Below are positions 54,381 through 63,660 of a stretch of DNA of 64,000 nt, in pieces (position 1 is the stretch's first letter; each line of letters begins with the position of its first letter). The DNA is from CAYRXM01 sp964449465 (GTDB lineage Bacteria > Chloroflexota > Anaerolineae > JAFGEY01): positions 1 to 64,000 of the forward strand of contig CAYVBK010000017.1 in NCBI GenBank assembly GCA_964449465.1. Reading direction: 5' to 3'. Under the pieces are notes generated by a model, which saw nothing but the letters and a program-made list of their open reading frames with translations, was not told the DNA's origin and ran no database searches. A program made the position numbers and the translations under genes.

Positions 54381-54404
54381 GTTGTTGAGCCTGTCGAAAC
54401 CAAC
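54381..54404. repeat. Short dispersed repeat (copy 2)
   Basis: Reverse orientation of the repeat at 1277-1301, with core CTGTCGA and ends GTTGTT and AACCAAC. It lies between the promoter above and the amidohydrolase gene end. Confidence 0.6.
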
Positions 54405-54417
54405 GAAAAGTGTCACA

Positions 54418-55449
54418 TCATTCTTGACTGCACCCGGCCAGTGGGCGCAGCAGGGCGACGGCATCGCGCCCCAACCGCTCCAGCCCATAACCGCCTTCCT
54501 GAACCACCACAGTGGGCAGGTTGAGCGCAGCAATCTGCCGGCCGATTTCGGCAAAACCGGTCTCGCTGACAACAAATCCCCCGCATGGATCCTCAGCAGC
54601 CGTATCCAGCCCGGCCGACAGCACCAGAAAAGCCGGTGCGAAATCCATCATCTCGGTCAGGGCGCGCTCCAGCACAGTCAGATAAGCCGCATCATCAGCG
54701 CCGCGCGACAGCGTCCAGTTGCGATTGGTCCAGCGCCCCGGCCCAGCGCCGATTTCGTGCTCGCTGCCCCAATAAAACGGATAGCCCTGGTCGGGATGGA
54801 CGTGGATCGAGGTGTAAAGCACATCAGGGTCGCGCCAAAAGATGGTCTGCGTGCCGTTGCCGTGATGATAGTCAATGTCCAGAACAGCCACGCGCCCATG
54901 TGCCTGCAAGTGACGGGCGGCGATGGCGGCGTTGTTCAGATAGCAATAACCACCAAACAAATCATCGGCGGCATGGTGGCCTGGCGGGCGACACAAAGCA
55001 TAGGCGACGCGCCGTCCCGACAGCACATCGTCGGCAGCCGAGAGGGCGCACTGGACACTCCAATAGGCCGCTTCCCAGGTGCCTTCCAGGATGGGCGTGT
55101 CCCAATCGAGGACATAATAGCCGCGCAGACCGACAAAGCTGGTCGGCCTGCGCAGGCCTTGTTTGACCGAAAAGGTGAACGGGAAAACCGGCGTAGGTTG
55201 GCCGTTCCAGATCGTGCTTTGATCGTACGCGGTTATGAGGTATTCGATCATGTCTCGATCATGGACGGCCCAGATCGGCTCCATGCCATGATCGGTTGGC
55301 TCGACCACCGGTCCCAGGCCGGCCTGCTGCGTTGCATCTAGAATGATCTCGGCGCGCGCCGGCAACTCGGCGCTGAGGTAGGGATGACCTTCCAGCATCA
55401 CCCGAGTGGTGTCGTGTCGCCGATGGCGCGGAGTATACCAGATGCGCAT
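54418..55449 (-). CDS. Histone deacetylase/acetylpolyamine amidohydrolase family enzyme
   Basis: A 343-residue protein, the length of acetylpolyamine amidohydrolases. Catalytic elements are RPPGHHAADD (His pair), DIDYHHGNGTQ (zinc Asp and His) and SAGLDTAAEDPCGG (second zinc Asp). The loop phrase GGYCYLNNAAIAARHL is typical of the family. Enzymes of this group remove acetyl groups from polyamines or other small amines. It lies 3 bp after the ATP-grasp gene. With KamA upstream, acetylated beta-lysine or a derivative would be a logical substrate, but that is inference. Confidence 0.92.
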   Translation of the reverse strand: MRIWYTPRHRRHDTTRVMLEGHPYLSAELPARAEIILDATQQAGLGPVVEPTDHGMEPIWAVHDRDMIEYLITAYDQSTIWNGQPTPVFPFTFSVKQGLRRPTSFVGLRGYYVLDWDTPILEGTWEAAYWSVQCALSAADDVLSGRRVAYALCRPPGHHAADDLFGGYCYLNNAAIAARHLQAHGRVAVLDIDYHHGNGTQTIFWRDPDVLYTSIHVHPDQGYPFYWGSEHEIGAGPGRWTNRNWTLSRGADDAAYLTVLERALTEMMDFAPAFLVLSAGLDTAAEDPCGGFVVSETGFAEIGRQIAALNLPTVVVQEGGYGLERLGRDAVALLRPLAGCSQE

Positions 55450-55452
55450 TGG

Positions 55453-56550
55453 CTATTCCTCATAGATGCGGCTGGGGGTGTGCGGCGGACATAGAGCGGC
55501 CTCACGGCGATAACGCGCCACGGCCAGGCTCAGGATTTCATTGATTGCCGTCTCATAAAACAGCCCTTCGGCGATCATCATCAGGCACAGATCGCTATAG
55601 CCGGGGTTGAGGCCGGGCAGCGTATTGATCTCGACCAGACAGGGTCGCCCGGCGGCGTCCAGGCGAAAATCTACCCGCCCCACATCCAGGCCGTCAATGG
55701 CTTCAAAGGCAGCCACGGCCAGCCGTTCCAACTCGGCCTTCAGATCAAGGGAAATGTCGGCCGGGCAGCGATAGCCCGGTGCATTTGAGTCGTTCACCTG
55801 ATATGACTTGGCCTCGGTATTGTACACTCCTTTGACCGCGCCCACCTGCGTGTCAATTTCCATCACCGGAAAAAGATGAAAACCATGCTCATTATACAGG
55901 TGACTCGGCGGTTTTTCACCGGGCAAAAGGGTGTTGCCCAGCATACCCACCGTAAACTCGCGACCCGGCAGGTATGATTCGACCAGAGCGGGCTGATGGT
56001 AGGTTTCTACGACCCACGCCACCTGATGACGCAGCTCGGCCTCGCTGCGCACAATCGAGCGAGGACTGATGCCCATCCCCGACCCTTCGCGCACCGGCTT
56101 GACGAACAAGGGAAATTCCAGGCCGGGTCCCAGCGGCTCGTCGGCGCGGCGGAACACCTGAAACGGCGCAGTCGGCAGATGATGATCGCGCCAGATGCGC
56201 TTGGCTATGCCTTTGTCCAGCGACAGGGCATGGGTCAGCACCTTGGAGCCGGTGTAGGGAATGCCCAACATTTCCAGCAGAGCCGGCACATGCGATTCGC
56301 GGGCGTCGCCGCGCAACCCTTCAGCGATGTTGAAACAAATGTCGGGCTGCGTTTGACGTACCGTGTCAAGCAGCGTCTCGTCGGCCTCCAGGCGCGTGAC
56401 CCGATGTCCGCACTCACACAGCGACTTGTCGATGGCCTGCACGGTCACTTCCGAATCATACTCGGCCAGAGCATCGGGCGGCGCATCGGGGCGCACCGCC
56501 ACGTGATATTTCAAATTGGCGATCAGGGCAATGTGCCATGAATTGCTCAT
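55453..56550 (-). CDS. D-Ala-D-Ala ligase-like ATP-grasp enzyme
   Basis: A 365-residue ATP-grasp protein from ATG 56550, with GGAGA upstream. It shows FPLFVKPVREGSGMGISPRS (ATP-grasp Lys and Gly loop), ALVESYLPGREFTVGMLGN and DFRLDAAGRPCLVEINTLPG (Mg site). It is Ddl-like but not obviously a cell-wall enzyme, because its neighbours are KamA and a deacetylase. ATP-grasp ligases join an amine to an activated carboxylate, so it may ligate beta-lysine or its product to another amino acid or peptide. Confidence 0.9.
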   Translation of the reverse strand: MSNSWHIALIANLKYHVAVRPDAPPDALAEYDSEVTVQAIDKSLCECGHRVTRLEADETLLDTVRQTQPDICFNIAEGLRGDARESHVPALLEMLGIPYTGSKVLTHALSLDKGIAKRIWRDHHLPTAPFQVFRRADEPLGPGLEFPLFVKPVREGSGMGISPRSIVRSEAELRHQVAWVVETYHQPALVESYLPGREFTVGMLGNTLLPGEKPPSHLYNEHGFHLFPVMEIDTQVGAVKGVYNTEAKSYQVNDSNAPGYRCPADISLDLKAELERLAVAAFEAIDGLDVGRVDFRLDAAGRPCLVEINTLPGLNPGYSDLCLMMIAEGLFYETAINEILSLAVARYRREAALCPPHTPSRIYEE

Positions 56551-56573
56551 GCATCGTCTCCGTTATCACAAGA

Positions 56574-57989
56574 TCAGGCGTAATCGTTGACCAGGATATA
56601 TTCGGCCTGGTGAGACTCGGAAAACAACGGCTGTGCAGCCGTCTCATTCAGGTAATGGGTGAGCGGCGGCTGCGACGTAACCTGCCGCGCATGGGTGCTG
56701 CGCCAGCCCTGCGGCTCGATGGTCATAGCCTGTCCGGCCAACAGACCGGCCAAACCACTCTGCGCCCCCTCATTCTGTTGAGCGCGGCAGTAGGCGCAGG
56801 TATTGGGGTCATGCGGCTGATAGCCGCCGGGCTGCACATAGGTGCTGATCAAACCCTCATAGTTACGCACCACCACGCGGCTGTCGGACATGCTGAGCAG
56901 GTAATTGGGCAAGATCGGCACTTTGCCGCCCCCCTGCGGCGCATCAATGACATAGGTAGGAATGGCATAGCCCGATGTATGGCCGCGCAGACCTTCCATA
57001 ATTTCCAGCCCTTTGGCCACCGATGTGCGAAAATGCCCGGCGCCCTGCACCAGGTCGCACTGATACAGATAATAGGGGCGCACGCGATTTTTGACCAGTT
57101 TATGCATCAAGGCCTTGATGATGTTGGGGCAGTCATTGACTCCGGCTAGCAGCACTGTCTGGCTGCCCAGCGGGATGCCGGCATTGGCCAGACGGGCCAG
57201 AGCGCGCTCGACCGGAGGCGTGATCTCGCGCGGATGATTAAAGTGAATGTTCATCCACAAAGGATGGTAACGTCCCAGCATAGTCACCAGTTCGGGGGTG
57301 ATGCGCTGCGGCAAAAACACCGGCGTCCGCGTGCCCAGCCGAATGATCTCAACATGAGGGATGGCGCGCAGGCGTTGCAGCAAATTTTCCAGGATGCGAT
57401 AGGACATGGTCAGCGGATCGCCACCCGAGATCAGCACATCGCGAATCTGTGGGGTAGCGGCAATGTAATCCAACTGTTTCTCGTACACCCCAGGCCCAAA
57501 ATGAATCTGATGGCCGCCGACCATACGGCTGCGGGTGCAAAAGCGGCAATAGCTGGCGCACTGTGTCGTCACCAACATCAACACCCGGTCGGGGTAGCGA
57601 TGCACCAGACCCGGCACTGGCGAGTGCGCATCCTCGCCCAACGAGTCGGCCATATCGGCAGAGCAGGCCACCATCTCACGACTGGTCGGCACCACCTGCC
57701 GCCGAATGGGACAATGGGGGTCGTCGGGGTCCATCAGGCTGGCAAAATAGGGCGGCACCTGGACACGAAAATGCCCCGGCGCCGACAACCCTTCAATTTC
57801 TTCGGGCGTCAAGTGAATCACCTGGGCAAAATCTTGAACTGTGCTGAGGCGATGCGTGAGCTGCCATCGCCAGTCGTTCCACTGTTCCGGCAAGACATGC
57901 CGCCAACGTTCAGGAGGCTCGTCTTGTTCGACGTATTCCTTTTGTCCTGGAGGCTCTGATAAATCTTGGTGCAAATCTTGATCTTTCAT
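56574..57989 (-). CDS. kamA: KamA family radical SAM enzyme (lysine 2,3-aminomutase)
   Basis: A 471-residue protein from ATG 57989, with AAAGGA upstream. The radical SAM motif is TTQCASYCRFCTRSR. The family phrases ISGGDPLTM, RIGTRTPV-like RLGTRTPVFLPQRITPEL and YVIDAPQGGGKVPILPNY match lysine 2,3-aminomutases, including the PLP-binding region. It would convert L-lysine to beta-lysine. The last ~60 residues have an extra CAYC zinc-like motif. It is the first gene of a three-gene operon with the ATP-grasp and the amidohydrolase. No ablB-type acetyltransferase is adjacent. Confidence 0.88.
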   Translation of the reverse strand: MKDQDLHQDLSEPPGQKEYVEQDEPPERWRHVLPEQWNDWRWQLTHRLSTVQDFAQVIHLTPEEIEGLSAPGHFRVQVPPYFASLMDPDDPHCPIRRQVVPTSREMVACSADMADSLGEDAHSPVPGLVHRYPDRVLMLVTTQCASYCRFCTRSRMVGGHQIHFGPGVYEKQLDYIAATPQIRDVLISGGDPLTMSYRILENLLQRLRAIPHVEIIRLGTRTPVFLPQRITPELVTMLGRYHPLWMNIHFNHPREITPPVERALARLANAGIPLGSQTVLLAGVNDCPNIIKALMHKLVKNRVRPYYLYQCDLVQGAGHFRTSVAKGLEIMEGLRGHTSGYAIPTYVIDAPQGGGKVPILPNYLLSMSDSRVVVRNYEGLISTYVQPGGYQPHDPNTCAYCRAQQNEGAQSGLAGLLAGQAMTIEPQGWRSTHARQVTSQPPLTHYLNETAAQPLFSESHQAEYILVNDYA

Positions 57990-58043
57990 CTTGTCCTTTC
58001 CCAAAAAAAGCGCGGCGAATTGGCCAGGTTGTTTCAATCAGGC

Positions 58044-58076
58044 AAAAAAGCCCTCCTAACCAAACAGGGGGCTTTT
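58044..58076 (-). terminator. Terminator after the tgt-response regulator pair
   Basis: Minus-strand stem AAAGCCCCCT/AGGAGGGCTTT with one mismatch and an 8-base loop, ending in TTTTTTG. Confidence 0.75.
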
Positions 58077-58184
58077 GCGAATTGATCATACCACTTTTTG
58101 GCCTGATGTAAATTGGTCGGATGGCATATTTTCGATCCGTCAAAAGAACGAGTGTGCGGAGATAAGCATCCGTCAAATGACGGA

Positions 58185-58826
58185 TCAGGTCAGGCCTTCG
58201 CGGATGGCATACAAGGCGGCCTGGGTGCGGTTGGCGATGTGTAGTTTGTCGAGGATATTGCTGACGTGTGAACGCACCGTGCGCTCACTAACCATCAATT
58301 GGGTGGCAATTTCCTGGTTGGACAGGCCTTGAGCCACCAGGCGCAGCACCTGGAGCTCGCGGGCCGAGAGTGGCCGGTCCGTGGGAGGCAGGCTGGGCGG
58401 TTGTTGCAGTTCGCGCATCAGCCGCCGGGCGATGGTGGGCGAGAGCGAGGATTTGTCTTGATACACATCGCGGATGGCCTGGGTCAGTTCGCGTGGCTCG
58501 GCGTCTTTGAGCAAATAACCCTGCGCGCCGGCCTTGATCGCCGGAAAAACCTTGTCATCTTGAACAAAGCCGGTCAGCACCAGGATGCGCGCCTGGGGAT
58601 TTTCGCGGCTGATTTCGGCGATGGCAGCAATGCCATCCTGTCGGGGCATAACCAGGTCCATCAAGATCACATCGGGCTTGAGGGTGCGCGCCAGCATGAC
58701 CGCCTCGATGCCATCGGCAGCTTGCCCTACTACCTGGAATCCCGGCTCGCTTTCCAGCAGCAGACGCAGGCCGGCGCGAAACAAAGTGTGATCGTCGGCA
58801 ATCAAAATGCGAATCAATTCAGTCAT
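58185..58826 (-). CDS. NarL/FixJ-type response regulator
   Basis: A 213-residue protein from ATG 58826; a GTG at 58841 is possible but less likely. The receiver shows RILIADDHTLFRAGL, the phospho-Asp in VILMDLVMPRQDG and Lys in YLLKDAEPRELT. The LuxR helix-turn-helix is LSARELQVLRLVAQGLSNQE and ERTVRSHVSNILDKL. It overlaps tgt by 8 bp with no kinase nearby. The pairing with a tRNA modification gene is unusual, and the kinase could be elsewhere or the orphaned one of 17-19 kb. Confidence 0.92.
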   Translation of the reverse strand: MTELIRILIADDHTLFRAGLRLLLESEPGFQVVGQAADGIEAVMLARTLKPDVILMDLVMPRQDGIAAIAEISRENPQARILVLTGFVQDDKVFPAIKAGAQGYLLKDAEPRELTQAIRDVYQDKSSLSPTIARRLMRELQQPPSLPPTDRPLSARELQVLRLVAQGLSNQEIATQLMVSERTVRSHVSNILDKLHIANRTQAALYAIREGLT

Positions 58827-59937
58827 GTGGGGCTGCGACACGATACTCTTTCAAAAAAGATTCTTTGAATGACACAAAACAGCCATCCAGAATGGACTGG
58901 CGAATTTCGCCCATCAGACGCAACATAAAGCGCAGATTGTGCAGGGTGGCCAGGCGCAACCCCAAAATTTCTTGCGCTTTGAACAGATGGCGAAGATAGG
59001 CCCTTGAAAAACGCTGGCAGGTATAGCAATCACAGCCCGGTTCGACCGGGGCCGTGTCTTCGGCATAGCGAGCCGCTCGCAAATTGATGCGTCCCTGCCG
59101 GGTAAACAGACCGCCGTTGCGAGCGGCGCGGGTGGGCAGCACGCAATCAAACATGTCAATGCCGCGCCCGACCCCCTCAAACAAGTCCTCCGGCGAGCCG
59201 ACGCCCATCAAATAGCGCGGCTTGTTGACCGGCAGCAGCGGCGTGGCCACATCAAGCATGGCATGCATCTCGGCCTTGCTCTCACCCACGCTCAGCCCGC
59301 CGATGGCATAGCCGGGAAAATCCAGACCCGACAGAAATTGCGCGCTTTGGGCGCGCAGGTCGGCCCAGATGCCACCCTGCACAATGCCAAACAAAGCCTG
59401 GTCGGTGCGAGTTTGTGCTTTGAGGCAGCGCTCAGCCCAGCGATGGGTGCGCTCGACAGCCTGCTCGTTATAGCGGCGGTCATGTGGGTCGGCGCACTCG
59501 TCAAAGCACATGATAATATCGGCGCCCAACTGTTCTTGAACGGCGATGGCCTTTTCCGGTGTAAAGCGATGCGCCGACCCGTCGAGGTGTGAACGAAAAG
59601 TAACTCCATCATCGTCTATCTTGCGCAAATCTTGCAGGCTGAACACCTGAAAGCCGCCGCTGTCGGTGAGGATGGGGTGCGACCAGCGCATGAATGAATG
59701 GAGGCCGCCCAGCCGGGCAATGCGCTCGGCGCCGGGGCGCAAATAGAGGTGATAAGTATTGCTCAAGATCAGGGATGCGCCAGCCTGCTCCAGTTCGTCC
59801 GGCGTGACTGTCTTGACAGTAGCCTGGGTGCCTACGGGCGCAAAAGCCGGCATCAAAACATCGCCATGGGGTGTGGAAAAAAGGCCGGCGCGGGCGCGGC
59901 TCTGCGCATCGTGCCGAATCAGGGTATAGTTGAACAT
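58819..59937 (-). CDS. tgt: Queuine tRNA-ribosyltransferase
   Basis: A 372-residue protein. I chose ATG 59937 (MFNYTLIRHD) over one three codons upstream; neither has a clear ribosome site. It contains LSNTYHLYLRPG, LTDSGGFQVFSL (the catalytic Asp region), CFDECADPHDRRYN, LPTRAARNGGLF and zinc Cys residues CDCYTCQRFSRAYLRHL. It exchanges guanine 34 for preQ1 or queuine in tRNAs with GUN anticodons. No other queuosine genes are in view. Confidence 0.95.
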   Translation of the reverse strand: MFNYTLIRHDAQSRARAGLFSTPHGDVLMPAFAPVGTQATVKTVTPDELEQAGASLILSNTYHLYLRPGAERIARLGGLHSFMRWSHPILTDSGGFQVFSLQDLRKIDDDGVTFRSHLDGSAHRFTPEKAIAVQEQLGADIIMCFDECADPHDRRYNEQAVERTHRWAERCLKAQTRTDQALFGIVQGGIWADLRAQSAQFLSGLDFPGYAIGGLSVGESKAEMHAMLDVATPLLPVNKPRYLMGVGSPEDLFEGVGRGIDMFDCVLPTRAARNGGLFTRQGRINLRAARYAEDTAPVEPGCDCYTCQRFSRAYLRHLFKAQEILGLRLATLHNLRFMLRLMGEIRQSILDGCFVSFKESFLKEYRVAAPHD

Positions 59938-60033
59938 AGGATGCATGATAGCACGATCTGGGGGGGAATGTCAAAAAAAAGACCCGTCACCGCCAATGAA
60001 CTGCCGGTGACGGGCAATGAATCGTAGAGTCTA

Positions 60034-61578
60034 TCAGGATGAGGCGCCCAGGTCAATGCCCGAAGACGACCCCGATGAGGGCTTGCCCGGCGTGAGCAGA
60101 CGAACAATGCCATCAATCAACTTTAGCACAAACTCTTGCCTGAAACCGCCGATAAAAGCCAACAGGCTGGGGAACAAGGGAATTTCGGTCTCCTTGCCGG
60201 AAATGGTCACGCCGGTGGACGACAAAAAGCCGGTGCCCAAGATCAGGTGCATCATGCCGCCCAACAAGATGCCGATGATCGGCTGAGCGACATACCACAT
60301 GACATACTGCTTGTCGAAATCTTTTTCCTGAGAGGCGTGCTTGTACAGGCCGTAAAAGCCGTTGACCACGCCGCCTACGCCGCCCCAGATCAGGGTGATC
60401 CACAGGTTGAGATTGGTGCCGGTCAGCGGCGGCTGAAAGAACAGGATCAGATAGCCCAGCGTGGTGATCCAGACCAGGTCATAGGCAAAGATGATCCAGG
60501 CCCAGGTGTCGGTCCAATGGGTGATGTTTTTGCGCCGCTCCAAAATGGTCTTGACCTGGCTGACCTGATACTTGGCAATGTCGAACTGGCGCGGTTTTTC
60601 CATCAAAATATCCTGCGCTTCACGCAGCAGGCGCAAAGCATCCTTTTGTTCTACAAAAGTGGACAGCACCAACGGCACTTGCTCGTACAGACTGTTGATT
60701 TCATCCCACAAAGCCTGCCGCTGTTTGTGCCCCACATATTTGAGCACATCTTCTTCGGGGATCTGGCGCGAAGGCTGATCTTTTTCGTATTCTCTGATCT
60801 CTTGCGGAGTGAGATCGGCCATTTTGGGGCGCGTTGGCTCGATCTCGGCCCCCGAGCCGACGGTGATGGCTGAATCGTACAGCGTCCCCGACAGTTTGGC
60901 ACGCACAAATGTCTCGGCGGCATCGGTCTTGTCGCGCGGCGGAGGCAGTGGAGCGACGACGATGGGCGGCACGCCCATATCAGTGCTGATGCCATCTGGA
61001 GATTTTGGCGCCGACGGCATGGGCGCCGGCGGAGTCGCCGCAGTCAGCGGCGGCGTATACCCGGCCGGCTGTTCGACCGGTTTGGCTTCTGTCATCGGAG
61101 CAGGTGCCAGCGGCTGGATCGCCCAAAAGCCGGGCTGTGGGGCCGGCGCGACAGGTTCGGCCGGACGGGCCGGGGTGGGCGATACGGTGGATACGACCGG
61201 GGTTTCAACAGCCGGCGCGTTAGCCAGATCGAACATATCCTGGTCGCCGGTCACTGCGGGAGCATTGGCCAGGTCGGCCGCGCCCGCTTCGCCTTCCATT
61301 GCCGGCGCATAGGCCAGCAGCATTTGATCTTGTTCCGGCTCTGAGGCCATCGGAATATCAGCGTCTGCATCCGGCGCAGACAACTCGACCTGAGCCAGGG
61401 CAGAGGCGGTCTCTGTCTCTAGCATGGCCGCCCATTGAGCGTCCATGTCCGAGTTTTCTTGCTCGGCTGCCGGAGATCCGCCGGCGGGCTGTTCAAGAGA
61501 TGCCGCGTCGGCTGCCGGCTTGTCGCCAAACAAAATATCCAATCCCTTTCCGGCCAGACTTGCACTTTTTTTAACCAT
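60034..61578 (-). CDS. Large membrane protein with long disordered N-terminal region
   Basis: A 514-residue protein from ATG 61578, with GGAGGGG upstream. The first ~230 residues are rich in Ala, Pro, Glu and Thr with repeated phrases (DLANAPAV twice). Residues ~230-350 are charged and helical, with a short Glu/Asp/Arg-rich stretch (RQIPEEDVLKYVGHKQRQAL). Four hydrophobic segments lie in the C-terminal part (WAWIIFAYDLVWITTLGYLI; LWITLIWGGVGGVVNGFYGL; WYVAQPIIGILLGGMMHLIL; PLFPSLLAFIGGFRQEFVLK). I recognise no family. It may be a cell-surface or stress-related scaffold. Confidence 0.7.
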   Translation of the reverse strand: MVKKSASLAGKGLDILFGDKPAADAASLEQPAGGSPAAEQENSDMDAQWAAMLETETASALAQVELSAPDADADIPMASEPEQDQMLLAYAPAMEGEAGAADLANAPAVTGDQDMFDLANAPAVETPVVSTVSPTPARPAEPVAPAPQPGFWAIQPLAPAPMTEAKPVEQPAGYTPPLTAATPPAPMPSAPKSPDGISTDMGVPPIVVAPLPPPRDKTDAAETFVRAKLSGTLYDSAITVGSGAEIEPTRPKMADLTPQEIREYEKDQPSRQIPEEDVLKYVGHKQRQALWDEINSLYEQVPLVLSTFVEQKDALRLLREAQDILMEKPRQFDIAKYQVSQVKTILERRKNITHWTDTWAWIIFAYDLVWITTLGYLILFFQPPLTGTNLNLWITLIWGGVGGVVNGFYGLYKHASQEKDFDKQYVMWYVAQPIIGILLGGMMHLILGTGFLSSTGVTISGKETEIPLFPSLLAFIGGFRQEFVLKLIDGIVRLLTPGKPSSGSSSGIDLGASS

Positions 61579-61980
61579 CTTCCCCTCCGCCAAAAGCATA
61601 TTCCCTGTCGGGCAGATGCCAACTCTGCCTTTAAGGATGCTGTTATTTGATGATAATTATATCACAAAAAAGGTCTCCAGTCACCTGTTATTGTAGCATC
61701 ACTAAAGTGTTTTGACAAGCCCGGTTTGGACAGGGGCTGTCCTTCAATTCTGGCAAAGACGCAGATTGAGCGCGTTCGCAGAACGTCGTCGAAATCCGGC
61801 GTTTTCCCCAGAACTGAAGACCCCCCAATGACGGGGCGTATTTCCACCTGGGAGAAACCGCATGAGGAGTGAGAACACCCACGTGCGAACGACGTAGCCC
61901 AGACAGCACGAGGGCGTGCCGGATTCATCTTGTTCAGGGATCTTGCCCCCAAACTAGAGGCCTCCCAGTGACGGCTAGAA
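61579..61980. other. Long intergenic region with an imperfect direct repeat
   Basis: About 400 bp with no convincing gene. TTTTCCCCAGAACTGAAGAC plus CCCCCCAATGACGG (from ~61802) and TTGCCCCCAAACTAGAGGCC plus TCCCAGTGACGG (from ~61943) form an imperfect direct repeat ~141 bp apart. It may be a decayed element. Confidence 0.4.
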
Positions 61981-62009
61981 TTGAGATTCTGACCCGCCTG
62001 TGGTAAAAT
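61981..62009 (+). promoter_or_regulatory. Promoter of the CCA-adding-enzyme family gene
   Basis: TTGAGA (61981-61986), 17 bp, TAAAAT (62004-62009). A start near 62016 makes ATG 62037 the natural first codon. Confidence 0.6.
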
Positions 62010-62036
62010 GATCTCAATATCTTGAGATGGACTGAC

Positions 62037-63494
62037 ATGAGCCAACCAATCATTTCTGTACTAGAACAACATCCCCTCATCGGCCGCCTGTTTGATCTGG
62101 CCACGCGACAAGGCCAGGTCATTTATCTGGTCGGGGGCAGCATCCGTGACTTGCTTTTGAGCCGCCCAATCCATGACCTGGACATTGCCATAGACGGAGA
62201 TGGCCTGGTCTGGGCACGACGCGTTGCCAATGCACTGGGCGGCGCGTATATGGCGATGGATGTGGAACGGCGCACGGGCAGGGTGCTGCTGCCGCCTGAG
62301 CAGGGAACGCGGTTTTGCATTGATGTGGCCTCGCTGCGCGGTGACAACCTGGAAGCCGACCTGCGCGACCGCGATTTTACCATCAATGCCATCGCTATGA
62401 CCCGCACTGCCGATGTTGGCTGGTTGTTTTGCGACCCACTCGGCGGACAAGATGACCTGACGAAAGGCATTTTGCGGGCCGCTGGGCCGGACAGTTTTGC
62501 GCACGACCCGGTGCGAACGATGCGGGCGGCACGGATGAGCGTCCAGTTTGGTTGCGAGATCGAGGCGCAGACGGAGGCCTGGCTGCGGGCTGCCGTCTCT
62601 CATTTGGAGCAGGTATCGGCCGAGCGCGTGCGCGACGAATGGTTCAAGATTTTGGCCGGGTCAGGCGCGGATCGGGCGATCAGGCTGCTCGATCAATGGG
62701 GCATCCTCAGCCTGGTTGCGCCAGACGTGGCCGGGCAGGCCGACGTGCTGTTGTCCGGGCATGTGAACGGCCTGGATGATGCCCTGGCCGTCGTGGGCGT
62801 GCTGGAGCAAATGTGGGCAGCCCTTTACTGCCCCGAACAGGCGCAAATCGAGATGCCCCCCGCGATGTTGGAACATCGAACGCAAATCGAACAGAGATAC
62901 AAATCGTTCGTTTGTGATGAAAGGACGTATTTATCGCTGCTCAAATGCGCCGGATTATTCTGCAGACTGGACGGCGACAAGGCCTGGCAATGGGCGCGCA
63001 CCTGGCGATGCAGCACCATCGAGGCCGAACGACTGCGAACGGCGGTCTATTACGCCAGCAGCCCGGTGCGGATGGCAGCCAGCCTGCCGCTGACCCGGCG
63101 CGACATTTACCGCTTTTTTCTGGAGACCGATCAAACCGGCCTGGATGTGGGCTGGCTGGCTCTGGCGCGGCAGGTGGGCTGGCGGCAGTTGACCGACACC
63201 CCTCCGCCGGCAGTGGTCGGCGGCGACTGGCGCGGCCTGTGTGAGGTGGTGGATGGCCTGTATGAGGCCTGGTATCGACACCGCGAGGAGTGGATTTCGC
63301 CGCCGCCGCTCCTTTCAGGCGACAAGGTGATGGCGCAACTGGGACTGTCGCCCGGTCCGCGCGTGGGCGAGTTGCTGCGCCGCCTGCGTGAAGCGGTGGC
63401 CATCGGCGAGGTGACCGACCTGGCGCAGGCATGGGTATACCTGCGCGAGTGGGCCGCCGATGGGCGCAATCCAACTCAACCGACCAAAATTTGA
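62037..63494 (+). CDS. CCA tRNA nucleotidyltransferase/poly(A) polymerase family protein
   Basis: A 485-residue class II nucleotidyltransferase. Motifs are YLVGGSIRDLLLSRPIHDLD (head domain with the metal Asp pair) and LRDRDFTINAIAM, then ILRAAGPDSFAHDPVRTMRA and RAARMSVQFGCEIE of the neck. The C-terminal half is helical. It may add CCA to tRNA 3' ends, or only A or CC residues as in split systems. The specificity cannot be read from the sequence. It lies upstream of a glycosyltransferase with a separate promoter. Confidence 0.9.
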   Translation: MSQPIISVLEQHPLIGRLFDLATRQGQVIYLVGGSIRDLLLSRPIHDLDIAIDGDGLVWARRVANALGGAYMAMDVERRTGRVLLPPEQGTRFCIDVASLRGDNLEADLRDRDFTINAIAMTRTADVGWLFCDPLGGQDDLTKGILRAAGPDSFAHDPVRTMRAARMSVQFGCEIEAQTEAWLRAAVSHLEQVSAERVRDEWFKILAGSGADRAIRLLDQWGILSLVAPDVAGQADVLLSGHVNGLDDALAVVGVLEQMWAALYCPEQAQIEMPPAMLEHRTQIEQRYKSFVCDERTYLSLLKCAGLFCRLDGDKAWQWARTWRCSTIEAERLRTAVYYASSPVRMAASLPLTRRDIYRFFLETDQTGLDVGWLALARQVGWRQLTDTPPPAVVGGDWRGLCEVVDGLYEAWYRHREEWISPPPLLSGDKVMAQLGLSPGPRVGELLRRLREAVAIGEVTDLAQAWVYLREWAADGRNPTQPTKI

Positions 63495-63518
63495 CAACCT
63501 GTTTGGAGAGGTTATAAT
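63491..63518 (+). promoter_or_regulatory. Promoter of the glycosyltransferase gene
   Basis: Exact TTGACA (63491-63496), 16 bp, exact TATAAT (63513-63518), leaving a ~135-nt leader before ATG 63661. The leader has no riboswitch that I recognise. Confidence 0.8.
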
Positions 63519-63660
63519 AAAGTGTTCTCCTCCGACGGCGGGGGAAATGTGGTCTTTCCGCGCCGTTGCAGGCGCAGTACCTTGTGGCCAAGGTTTTTGA
63601 GGGCAGCGTTGACCCAGGTCTGGCAATTTGGACATGTCGAACACCAAGGGGAGAATCTTG

